Below, piece by piece: positions 1 to 6,883 of a DNA stretch of 18,379 bases. The stretch comes from Actinomycetes bacterium (GTDB lineage: Bacteria > Actinomycetota > Acidimicrobiia > Acidimicrobiales > UBA8190): positions 1 to 18,379 of the forward strand of contig JAJYAB010000004.1 in assembly GCA_021779775.1 (NCBI GenBank), given 5' to 3'. The notes beneath the pieces are model-generated. The model searched no databases. It had not been told where the DNA came from and saw only the letters and a program-made list of their open reading frames with translations. How positions within the stretch are numbered: the first letter of the stretch is position 1; each line of letters starts with the position of its first letter. The position numbers and the translations under genes are program-made.

Positions 1-199
1 CCGATCTACCTACGGCTGGGTCCCGGTCGACGAAGTGGTGGCGGGCCTGCGCCAACGAGCCCCGAAGACCAACGTGGTCGTCACCGGACGCGACGCAGCA
101 CCGGAGATCGTCGAGCTGGCCGACACCGTGACAGAGATGCGCAAGGTCAAGCACGCCTACGACCGCGGCATCACGGCAAAGAAGGGGATCGAGTACTGA
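1..199 (+). CDS. cobO: Corrinoid (cob(I)yrinic acid a,c-diamide) adenosyltransferase, C-terminal part
   Basis: This is the last 66 codons of a gene entering from the left edge, read from base 2 to the TGA at 197-199. The visible protein contains NVVVTGRDAAPEIVELADTV followed by TEMRKVKHAYDRGITAKKGI and a terminal EY, which is the characteristic conserved end of CobO/BtuR-type ATP:corrinoid adenosyltransferases. That family transfers the adenosyl group of ATP to the cobalt of reduced corrinoids in the cytoplasm. The P-loop lies outside the window and cannot be checked. cobO followed at once by cobB is a common order in actinobacterial and proteobacterial cob operons, which supports the call. 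Confidence 0.93.
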   Translation, partial: RSTYGWVPVDEVVAGLRQRAPKTNVVVTGRDAAPEIVELADTVTEMRKVKHAYDRGITAKKGIEY

Positions 200-243
200 A
201 TGCCACGAAGAGGGGCGAACGGCCTTCGCTCCTCGGCCCGCGC

Positions 244-1572
244 GTGGTGGTTGCCGGTACCCATTCGGGGGTGGGGAAGACGACGGTGGCCACCGGCCTC
301 ATGGCCGCGCTGCGCAGTGCCGGCCATGCGGTAGCGGCTGCCAAGGTCGGGCCGGACTTCGTCGACCCGGGCTACCACGCGCTGGCCACCGGTCGGCCGG
401 GCCGGAACCTCGACGCCTACCTGAGCGGTGCCGAGAACCTGGCGCCGCTCGCCGCACGGGCCGCCGGTGGTGCAGACGTGCTGATCGTAGAGGGCGTGAT
501 GGGGCTGTTCGACGGCGTCGGGGCCACGCACGACGCCAGCACGGCCGCCGTCGCCGTGGCGCTCGACGCGCCGGTGGTGCTCGTGGTCGACGCGTCGGCC
601 ATGAGCTCGTCGGTGGGCGCGTTGGTGCACGGCTTCCACAGTCACCGGCCCGACGTACGGCTCGCCGGGGTGATCCTGAACCGGGTGGGGAGCACACGCC
701 ATGAGTCGTTGCTCCGCCAGGCCCTCGAGCCGGTAGGCGTGCCGGTGCTGGGCGCGCTCCACCGCCACGATGCCCTGACCTGGCGCGACCGCCACCTCGG
801 CCTGGTACCGGTGATCGAGCACCCCGCCGAGGTCCGGAGCTCCCTCGACCGTCTCGCTGGCGCCATAACCGCCAGCTGCGACCTCGCCGGCATCATGCGG
901 CTGGCCGCTGCCGCCCCGCGCATCCCCCCCGTCGCTGCGCTGGCCACGACCCGGCGCGTCGGACGGGCTCGGGTGGCGGTCGCCGGCGGCGCGGCATTCA
1001 GCTTCACGTACACCGACAACATCGAACGTCTCGAAGCGGCGGGGGCTGAGCTGGTGCCATTCGACCCGGCGGCCGACCCGGCGCTGCCCGACGCCGTGGA
1101 CGGCCTCTATCTGGGTGGCGGTTTCCCCGAGGTGTACGCGCCGGCGCTGGCCGCCAACCGGACGCTGTTGACCGAGGTGCGCCAGCGCGTCGCCGGCGGG
1201 CTCGTGACATGGGCCGAGTGCGGCGGCCTCCTCTGGTTATGTCGATCGCTCGACGGGCAGCACCTGAGCGGTGCCATCGACGCCGAAGCGGCTATGACCG
1301 GGCGGCTCACCCTCGGGTACCGGACGGCGGAGGTCCGAACGACCAACCCGGTGGCCGCCGAAGGCGATGTGATCCGCGGACACGAGTTCCACTACTCGGC
1401 GATCCACCCGACCGGATCGGCCTTGCTCCTGCGCGGGTCGGGAACCGCGCGGCTCGGGGGGTTCGCCACGCCGACACTCCTGGCCTCCTACCTGCACCTC
1501 CATCTCGGTGCCGACCCGGTTCCCGCCGAGCGGTTCGTGGCCAGCGCGGCGCGCCGGCCTGCTGCTCGCTGA
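244..1572 (+). CDS. cobB: Cobyrinic acid a,c-diamide synthase (CobB/CbiA)
   Basis: A 442-residue protein, normal for the family, which amidates the a and c side chains of the corrin ring using ATP and glutamine. Residues 5-13 (GTHSGVGKT) form the P-loop of the N-terminal dethiobiotin-synthetase-like domain. VGPDFVDPGYH (35-45) and VEGVMGLFDG (82-91) are also typical. The C-terminal glutamine amidotransferase domain has LGGGFPE (290-296), the nucleophile Cys326 in WAECGG and a catalytic-type His in GHEFHYS (379-385). The start is uncertain. GTG 244 has no ribosome binding site. The same frame is open back to a CTG at 196 that overlaps the cobO stop (CTGA) and follows AAGGGG by 8 nt. The gene converges on the DMT permease, with stop codons 6 nt apart. 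Function is secure; only the first 16 or so residues are in doubt. Confidence 0.93.
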   Translation: MVVAGTHSGVGKTTVATGLMAALRSAGHAVAAAKVGPDFVDPGYHALATGRPGRNLDAYLSGAENLAPLAARAAGGADVLIVEGVMGLFDGVGATHDASTAAVAVALDAPVVLVVDASAMSSSVGALVHGFHSHRPDVRLAGVILNRVGSTRHESLLRQALEPVGVPVLGALHRHDALTWRDRHLGLVPVIEHPAEVRSSLDRLAGAITASCDLAGIMRLAAAAPRIPPVAALATTRRVGRARVAVAGGAAFSFTYTDNIERLEAAGAELVPFDPAADPALPDAVDGLYLGGGFPEVYAPALAANRTLLTEVRQRVAGGLVTWAECGGLLWLCRSLDGQHLSGAIDAEAAMTGRLTLGYRTAEVRTTNPVAAEGDVIRGHEFHYSAIHPTGSALLLRGSGTARLGGFATPTLLASYLHLHLGADPVPAERFVASAARRPAAR

Positions 1573-1578
1573 CCAGCG

Positions 1579-2499
1579 TCAGGCACCCTCCCCCACGCCG
1601 ATGGTGGCCGGGTGCGCCAGCACGGACACCCCGACGACCACCGACAGCAGGCCCACGGTCTCCACGAGCGGCGCCCACCCGTGCGTCCGCAGATGCTCGG
1701 CGAAGAGGCTCTGGCCGATGGCGATCGCCACGAGCGGCTGGACGACGGTCAGCGTCGGCAACGACAGCCGGAGATCCCCCGCGTGGTAGGCGCTCTGCGT
1801 CAGGACGAGCGCCGTCAGACCCCCGATCGCCAGCTCGTAGGGAGCCGCCGAGGCAAGCGTGTGGACGACGCCTCGGTCGAGCAGGTGGCCGGTGCGCTCG
1901 GCAACGGCGGCGACGTAGCCGAACGCCACTCCCGACCCGACGGCGAGCAGCAGGCCAGCGCGCCGCGCGGTCGCACCCCGTGCGCCGAGCACGGAGGCAG
2001 CGACGGTGGCGGCCACCACCGCGGTGAGCAGCACCCAGCCCAGCGGTGTGCCGTGCGGATGCCCGGCGCCAGGACGGCCCGCCGCCAGGAAGAGGCCCAG
2101 GCCGAGGGCCATAGCCAGAGCGGACACGACGTCACGTCGGCCCACCGGCCGCCGGGCCAGAAGGGCCGATGCCGGCAAGGCGAAGACCAGGCTCAGCACC
2201 AGGATCGGCTCGACCAGCGCCAGCGATCCGCGGCGCAGGGCCAGGAACTGCAACACGAAGGCGCCGACGTCGAGCAGGTTGCCAACGACCCACATCGGCC
2301 GCCGGACGAGCCGGAGCATCAGCCCGGTGGTCATCGACAGCTCCGGCGGCTCCCGCACCGCTGCCTGGTGCTGCAGCACAGCCGCCAACCCGTAGGCAGC
2401 GGCCGATGCCAGCGACAGCGCCACGACCGCCCCCGACTGGAACGGGGCGTGCAGATGATGCGGCAAGAGCCGCAACGCGTGGAAGACGACCGGTCGCAC
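1579..2499 (-). CDS. DMT (EamA-like) family membrane permease
   Basis: A very hydrophobic 306-residue protein with about ten predicted membrane segments, the size and organisation of drug/metabolite transporter family proteins. The first segment, GAVVALSLASAAAYGLAAVL, is followed by QHQAA, and LALVEPILVLSLVFALPASA and a C-terminal LTVVQPLVAIAIGQSLF segment are typical of a large actinobacterial DMT subfamily of unknown substrate. The GTG start at 2499 was chosen because GGGGAAGG lies 8 nt upstream and because the longer open frame upstream is Arg-rich and non-membrane. It lies antisense between cobB and cobI, convergent with cobB and divergent from cobI. A role in cobalt or corrinoid transport is only a guess from location; nothing in the protein shows it. 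Confidence 0.8.
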   Translation of the reverse strand: MRPVVFHALRLLPHHLHAPFQSGAVVALSLASAAAYGLAAVLQHQAAVREPPELSMTTGLMLRLVRRPMWVVGNLLDVGAFVLQFLALRRGSLALVEPILVLSLVFALPASALLARRPVGRRDVVSALAMALGLGLFLAAGRPGAGHPHGTPLGWVLLTAVVAATVAASVLGARGATARRAGLLLAVGSGVAFGYVAAVAERTGHLLDRGVVHTLASAAPYELAIGGLTALVLTQSAYHAGDLRLSLPTLTVVQPLVAIAIGQSLFAEHLRTHGWAPLVETVGLLSVVVGVSVLAHPATIGVGEGA

Positions 2500-2606
2500 C
2501 GTCCCAGCCTTCCCCGGTTCGGTCGCCTCCACCAGCCCGGCGGAGACCGGTGCCTGCCAGCGCCCCCCGGGATGCCGGCGGCGACCCCGATAGGATCGGG
2601 CGGTCC
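2500..2606 (+). promoter_or_regulatory. Divergent promoter region between DMT permease and cobI; TAGGAT element at 2591-2596
   Basis: This 107-bp space separates the two divergent starts and must hold the promoter of the cobI-cbiX operon, unless that operon is read from further upstream. TAGGAT at 2591-2596 fits the actinobacterial TANNNT -10 box and ends 10 nt before the cobI ATG, which would give a leaderless or nearly leaderless mRNA. The AGGA inside it could instead be a weak ribosome binding site with long spacing. No clear -35 box and no cobalamin riboswitch core were seen. Confidence 0.4.
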
Positions 2607-3416
2607 ATGGCGAACGTGAACCCCTCCCCGCGTGCCGGCCGGTTGGTCGGCGTCGGCGTCGGCCCGGGCGATCCTGCGCTGCTGACGCTGCAGGCTGTAC
2701 GCACCCTGGAGTCGGCCGACAGGGTCGTGGCGCCCACCACCGGAGCCGACACCGTCGGCCGTGCCGAGTGGATCGTCCGCCAGGCCCTGCCGGCATTGGC
2801 GGTGCACCGCCTCGTGTTCTCGATGACGCCCGACGCCGTCGCCGATGGTGCCGAGTCACGGGCAGCCTCGCACCGAGCGGCCGCCGCGCCCTTGACCGAA
2901 TGGCTCGACGACGGGCTGACGGTGGCCTTCGTGACCTTGGGCGATCCCAACATCTACTCGACATTCCCGTCGGTGGCCGCCGCCGTGGTGGACGAACGGC
3001 CCCACACCGTGGTGGAGACGGTGGCAGGGATCTGCGCCTTCCAGGCCCTGGCGTCGGCTACCGGCACGGTGCTACTCGATGGGGCCGAGTCCATGGCCCT
3101 CGTCACCGCACTCGATGGCACGGCACACGTCGAAGCGGCATTGGCCGACCGGAATCGTGCCGTGGTGGTCTACAAGGGCGGGCGCCATCTCCCCGCGGTG
3201 ACGGCGCTCCTCACGGCGAGTGGCCGGCTCGACGGCGCCGTGTTCGGTGAGCTGCTCGGCCTACCGGGACAGCGGGTCGGTGCCGTGGACCGCGCCGTCA
3301 ACGGCCAGCCCGCGTCCTACCTGGCCACGGTTATCGTCCCGCCGGCCGGTCGCGCATCGGGTCCTGCACGCCGCCGGGCAGCGGGCGCCTACCCGCCGCA
3401 CGGAGCAGTCGGGTGA
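2607..3416 (+). CDS. cobI: Precorrin-2 / cobalt-precorrin-2 C20-methyltransferase (CobI/CbiL)
   Basis: A 269-residue SAM-dependent methyltransferase that adds the C20 methyl group to (cobalt-)precorrin-2. It shows the tetrapyrrole methylase fold signatures: GVGPGDPALLTLQAVRTLESADRV from residue 17 and the GDPNIYST motif at 112-119, whose tyrosine-serine-threonine ending is characteristic of CobI/CbiL. A VETVAGICAFQALAS segment matches the usual PGxx region, although with VAG in place of PG. The ATG at 2607 was chosen because the recognisable fold begins 12 residues later and the longer upstream frame is low-complexity and antisense to the permease. It is the first gene of the tightly coupled run and its stop overlaps cobM by 4 nt (GTGA). 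The C-terminus is Arg/Ala/Pro-rich and probably disordered. Confidence 0.93.
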   Translation: MANVNPSPRAGRLVGVGVGPGDPALLTLQAVRTLESADRVVAPTTGADTVGRAEWIVRQALPALAVHRLVFSMTPDAVADGAESRAASHRAAAAPLTEWLDDGLTVAFVTLGDPNIYSTFPSVAAAVVDERPHTVVETVAGICAFQALASATGTVLLDGAESMALVTALDGTAHVEAALADRNRAVVVYKGGRHLPAVTALLTASGRLDGAVFGELLGLPGQRVGAVDRAVNGQPASYLATVIVPPAGRASGPARRRAAGAYPPHGAVG

Positions 3417-4285
3417 GCAGCGTCCCCTGCGCCCCGGGCGGCGCCCCGGGCGGCGCCCCGGGCGGACCCGGCACAGGCAGGATCAGCTTCGTCGGAGCCG
3501 GACCCGGTGCGGCCGACCTCATCACGGTGCGCGGCGCCGAGCGCCTCGGCCGGGCCGACATCGTCGTCTGGGCCTCGTCGCTCGTACCTGAGGAGCTGCT
3601 GCGCCATGCCAGGGCCGGTGCCGCCATCCACGATTCCAAGACCATGACGCTCGAAGACGTCCTGACCGTCTACGCCGCCAACCCGGCAGCCGAGGTCGTC
3701 CGGCTCCACTCCGGCGACCCGTCGCTGTACGGCGCAGTGCAGGAGCAGATCGACTGGTGCGTCGCCAACGACCGGCCGTACGAGCTCGTGCCGGGCGTGT
3801 CGTCCCTCGGGGCGGCAGCCGCTGTGCTCGGGCGTGAGCTCACCATCCCGACGGTGGCGCAGAGCGTGGTCGTCACCAGGCTGGCCACCCGGACCACGGC
3901 GTCGATGCCGGACGGCGAGTCGATCGGCGCCTACGCGGCCACCGGGTGCTCCCTTGCCGTCTTCTTGTCGGCCGCCCAACCCGAGGCGTTGCAGCGCGAG
4001 CTGCTGGCACCGCCGAGCGCCTACCGTGCCGGCACACCGGCCGCCATCGTGATCCGGGCGACGTGGCCCGACGAGACGGTGGTACGCACCACAGTCGGCC
4101 ACCTGGCCGAGGATCTCCGGGCGACCGGGACGACCTTGACGGTGCTCGTGCTGATCGGCGACTTCCTCGATGCCGGCGCCCACCGGAGCCATCTCTACTC
4201 GCCCGACTTCGCCCACACCTATCGCAAGCGCTCGCTCGCCGGCACGACCGCCGGCCGGCCGGCCGGCCGGTCTCGGCCGTCGTGA
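3413..4285 (+). CDS. cobM: Precorrin-4 / cobalt-precorrin-4 C11-methyltransferase (CobM/CbiF)
   Basis: A 290-residue protein that methylates C11 of (cobalt-)precorrin-4. After a low-complexity N-terminus made of three APGG repeats (residues 7-18) the tetrapyrrole methylase fold begins with ISFVGAGPGAADLITVRGAE (from residue 24). ADIVVWASSLVPEELL, the LHSGDPSLYGA motif near residues 98-108, and ELVPGVSSLGAAAAVLGREL are all typical of CobM/CbiF, as is the SHLYSPDFAHTYR stretch near the C-terminus. The GTG start overlaps the cobI stop (GTGA), which implies translational coupling. The last codons contain a perfect 20-bp run of CCGG that adds AGRPAGRS to the tail. The body is close to the usual length of about 250 residues; the extra length is at both ends. 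Confidence 0.94.
   Translation: MSSVPCAPGGAPGGAPGGPGTGRISFVGAGPGAADLITVRGAERLGRADIVVWASSLVPEELLRHARAGAAIHDSKTMTLEDVLTVYAANPAAEVVRLHSGDPSLYGAVQEQIDWCVANDRPYELVPGVSSLGAAAAVLGRELTIPTVAQSVVVTRLATRTTASMPDGESIGAYAATGCSLAVFLSAAQPEALQRELLAPPSAYRAGTPAAIVIRATWPDETVVRTTVGHLAEDLRATGTTLTVLVLIGDFLDAGAHRSHLYSPDFAHTYRKRSLAGTTAGRPAGRSRPS
3431..3466 (+). repeat. Three 12-bp tandem repeats in the 5' end of cobM
   Basis: The unit GCCCCGGGCGGC occurs three times in a row (3431-3442, 3443-3454, 3455-3466), with only the last base changed in the third copy. In the cobM frame it encodes APGG three times. The unit length is a multiple of three, so gain or loss of copies would keep the frame. Confidence 0.95.
4251..4270 (+). 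repeat. (CCGG)5 tetranucleotide run at the 3' end of cobM
   Basis: Five perfect CCGG units form a 20-bp self-complementary run that ends 12 bases before the cobM stop codon and the overlapping cbiD GTG start. The unit is not a multiple of three, so a change in copy number would shift the last cobM codons and could uncouple termination from cbiD initiation. Confidence 0.95.
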
Positions 4286-5451
4286 CCGACGGCCGAGACG
4301 AGCCCAGCTCCGAGGCGCCCGAGCCGGGGCCCGTCACCGTCGAGCCCGAGCTGAGCGCAGATGTCGCCGCCCGGCGCCGGGGACTTCGCACCGGGTTCAC
4401 CACGGGCACCTGTGCGTCGGCGGCCGCCAAGGCAGCAGCTGCCGGCCTCGTCGGCGGAGCGGTGCCCAGCACGGTCGAGGTCGCCCTCCCCGGCGGGCGG
4501 CGCGTCGCCTTCCCCGTCGACGAGGGGACGGTGCTCGAAGGGGCCGTCGAGGCCGAGCGCACGGCGTTGGCCGTGATCGTCAAGGATGCCGGCGATGATC
4601 CGGACTGCACCGACGGTGCCCGGATGACGGCCCACCTCGCCTGGGCTGCACCGGGTGCTGCTACCGACCTCCGCGCGGGACCCGGCATCGGCACGGTGAC
4701 CAAGCCCGGCCTCGGGCTGCCCATCGGCGGCCCAGCCATCAACCCGGTGCCACGGCAGATGATCCTCCAGGCCGTGGCCGAGGTCACCGGGCGCCCGGTC
4801 GTCGCCGTCTTCTCCGTCCCTGGGGGCGAGGTGATGGCCGCCAAGACCTCCAACGAGCGCTTGGGCATCGTCGGTGGGATCTCCATCTTGGGCACCACTG
4901 GCATCGTCAAACCGTTCTCCACCGCGTCGTACCGAGCCAGCGTCGTCCAGCAGGTCGACGTAGCGGCTGAGCAGGGAGAGCGGACCATGGTGCTGTGCAC
5001 CGGGAGCCGGTCCGAAGATGCCGCACGGCAGCTGCGCCCAGAGCTGGACCCGGTGTGCTTCGTAGAGGTGGGCGACTTCTCCGGCATCGCGCTGCGGCGG
5101 TGTGCCCACGGCGCCATGACCGAGGTGATGGTGGTCGCCATGGCAGGGAAGATCGCCAAGCTGGCTGGCGGCATCATGATGACCCACTTCCACCGGTCGA
5201 AGGTCGACACCGAACTGCTGGCGGAGGTGGCACGTCAGAGCGGGGCGGACGAGCGGATCGTGGCAGCGGCGACGGCGACAACCACCGCCCGGCACTTCGC
5301 CGAGGTCTGCCTGGCGCTGGGCGACGTCGCACCCTTGCAGCGGCTGTGCGAGCTGGCCCGCCAGTGTTGTCTGGCGCATACCGGTGGGGCGTTCGCGTGC
5401 CAGATCGTCATGGTCGACTTCTCGGGCACCAGCGTGGTGGCCCGTGCCTGA
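4282..5451 (+). CDS. cbiD: Cobalt-precorrin-5B (C1)-methyltransferase (CbiD)
   Basis: A 389-residue protein that methylates C1 of cobalt-precorrin-5B in the oxygen-independent cobalamin pathway. Family signatures are GFTTGTCASAAAKAA from residue 38, KDAGDDPDCTDGA (101-113), GPGIGTVTKPGL, and the long motif from residue 180 to about 208 that includes AAKTSNERLGIVGGISILGT. The C-terminus has MAGKIAKLAGGIMMTHFHRS, also typical. The GTG at 4282 overlaps the cobM stop as GTGA; the longer open frame upstream is antisense-like filler inside cobM. The first 30 or so residues are acidic and not conserved. Its presence, rather than CobF, is one of the clearest signs of the cobalt-early pathway in this organism. 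It overlaps cobL by 8 nt. Confidence 0.96.
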   Translation: MTDGRDEPSSEAPEPGPVTVEPELSADVAARRRGLRTGFTTGTCASAAAKAAAAGLVGGAVPSTVEVALPGGRRVAFPVDEGTVLEGAVEAERTALAVIVKDAGDDPDCTDGARMTAHLAWAAPGAATDLRAGPGIGTVTKPGLGLPIGGPAINPVPRQMILQAVAEVTGRPVVAVFSVPGGEVMAAKTSNERLGIVGGISILGTTGIVKPFSTASYRASVVQQVDVAAEQGERTMVLCTGSRSEDAARQLRPELDPVCFVEVGDFSGIALRRCAHGAMTEVMVVAMAGKIAKLAGGIMMTHFHRSKVDTELLAEVARQSGADERIVAAATATTTARHFAEVCLALGDVAPLQRLCELARQCCLAHTGGAFACQIVMVDFSGTSVVARA

Positions 5452-5482
5452 CCACCCCGTGCCTGACCACCCCGTGCCTGAC
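5444..5482 (+). repeat. 15-bp tandem repeat carrying successive GTG start codons of cobL
   Basis: GTGCCTGACCACCCC is repeated exactly at 5444-5458 and 5459-5473, and a third partial copy (GTGCCTGAC) runs to 5482. Each copy contains a GTG in the cobL frame and a TGA in the cbiD frame; the first TGA (5449-5451) is the cbiD stop. Confidence 0.93.
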
Positions 5483-6883
5483 CGCATGGAGCTCAGCGGG
5501 GGCCCCGGGACGGATGGCGCCCGGGGATGCGCCACCGTCGTCGGGGTGGTCGGCGACCGGCTCGACGACCTGCCCGCCGATTCCCGGCAGGCGCTGGCCG
5601 ACTCCGACTGGGTTGCCGGGGGCACCAGGCTTCTCGAAGCCTGGTCTGCATCGGTGGGCGCCCAGCTCGACAGCGGGGCCCGTGGACGGCCGCCGGGGAC
5701 CATCGACTTGGCGGGCGATGCCGACGGGTTCGCCCACCAGATCGCCCACCGGGTGGTCGACCAAGGCGACCGCGTGTGCGTGCTGGCATCGGGGGATCCC
5801 GGCTTCTTCGGTGTCCTGCGTGCCCTCGTGCGTGTCATCGACCGCTCGAAGATCCGTGTCCTGCCAGCGCCTTCCTCGGTGGCCGTCGCCTTCGCCCGGG
5901 CCCGCCTGTCGTGGGACGACGCTGTGGTCGTCTCTGCCCACGGGCGGCCGTTGGCCGATGCCGTCCGGGTGGTACGCCTCGCTCGGAAGGCGGCCGTCCT
6001 GACCTCGCCCGACACGCCGCCGCAGGTGGTGGGACGCGCCCTGAGCGACGCAGACCTCGTGTTCGATCTGGTCGTGGTGGCCAGCCGCCTCGGCTGCACC
6101 GACGAGAGCGTCACCGAGACCAGCCTGCATGACCTGGCCCGCGGAACTTGGGACCCGCTGTCGGTGGTGATCCTCGTCGGCCCCGGCGGCCTGCAGCCGG
6201 TGGGTTGGAGCGACGGGGCCCCACACGACGGCGCTGCCGGAGTGCCGAGCATGTCGCCGATGCCCGCGCCGGTTCCGCACGGGCCATCGAGGATGCCGGT
6301 CGGCGTCGAGCACTGGCCCGTGAAGACGTTGGCGTGGGGGCTTCCCGACCAAATGTTCACGCACCGCAACGGCATGATCACGAAGGCCGAGGTGCGCGCC
6401 GTGGTGCTCGGCAAGCTGACACTGCCCCACGCCGGTGTCCTGTGGGACGTCGGTGCCGGCAGTGGCAGCATCGCCGTCGAGTGCGCCCGCCTCTGTCCCG
6501 GTCTCACGGTGTTCGCCGTCGAGCAGGCCGACGATGCTGTGCCGTACATCGCGGCCAACGCTGCAGCCCACCAGGTGGCCGTCCATCTGGTGGTCGGAAC
6601 AGCTCCGCAGATCCTCGGCACCCTTCCCGATCCCGACCGGGCCTTCGTAGGTGGTGGGGGCATCGACGTGCTCGACGCCGTCCTGCGGCGGCTGCGGCCC
6701 GGGGGCACGGTGGTGGCGTCCTACGCGGCCATCGACCGGGCAGCTGCCGCAGCGGAACGGCTCGGAGCGATCGCACAGGTGACCATCGGCCGCGGCACTC
6801 CCCTCGCCGGCGGGGGCTTCCGTCTGGCCGCCGAGAACCCGGTGTTCGTGGTCTGGGGGCCCGGCGAGGACGGCACTCCATGA
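5444..6883 (+). CDS. cobL: Bifunctional precorrin-6Y/7 methylase and C15-methylase/decarboxylase (CobL, CbiE-CbiT fusion)
   Basis: A 479-residue two-domain protein that methylates C5 and C15 and decarboxylates the C12 acetate. The CbiE half (about residues 30-250) carries a tetrapyrrole methylase fold with VLASGDPGFFGVLR (113-126) and LPAPSSVAVAFARARLSWDDA. The CbiT half (about 285-479) opens with HWPVKTLAWGLPDQMFTHRNG and has the Rossmann SAM site DVGAGSGSIAVE (335-346) followed by FVGGGG (401-406). A proline-rich linker near 260-285 joins them. The first GTG (5444) overlaps the cbiD stop; two more in-frame GTGs (5459, 5474) and an ATG (5486) follow because this end is a 15-bp tandem repeat, so the real start is ambiguous by up to 14 codons. 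The stop overlaps the next gene as ATGA. Confidence 0.93.
   Translation: MPDHPVPDHPVPDRMELSGGPGTDGARGCATVVGVVGDRLDDLPADSRQALADSDWVAGGTRLLEAWSASVGAQLDSGARGRPPGTIDLAGDADGFAHQIAHRVVDQGDRVCVLASGDPGFFGVLRALVRVIDRSKIRVLPAPSSVAVAFARARLSWDDAVVVSAHGRPLADAVRVVRLARKAAVLTSPDTPPQVVGRALSDADLVFDLVVVASRLGCTDESVTETSLHDLARGTWDPLSVVILVGPGGLQPVGWSDGAPHDGAAGVPSMSPMPAPVPHGPSRMPVGVEHWPVKTLAWGLPDQMFTHRNGMITKAEVRAVVLGKLTLPHAGVLWDVGAGSGSIAVECARLCPGLTVFAVEQADDAVPYIAANAAAHQVAVHLVVGTAPQILGTLPDPDRAFVGGGGIDVLDAVLRRLRPGGTVVASYAAIDRAAAAAERLGAIAQVTIGRGTPLAGGGFRLAAENPVFVVWGPGEDGTP

Noticed and set aside
1209..2027. Plus-strand open frame overlapping the cobB end and the permease
   Set aside because: Arg/Pro-rich filler without motifs; cobB and the permease explain the DNA on their own strands.
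2500..2606. Cobalamin riboswitch before cobI
   Set aside because: The space is too short for a full riboswitch and I could not find the conserved B12-box core or the surrounding consensus.
4219..6708. Very long minus-strand open frame (829 codons) antisense to cbiD and cobL
   Set aside because: Its translation is low-complexity and Arg/Gly/Ser/His-rich with no family motif, while the plus strand carries clear CbiD and CobL motifs. Long antisense frames are expected at this GC content.
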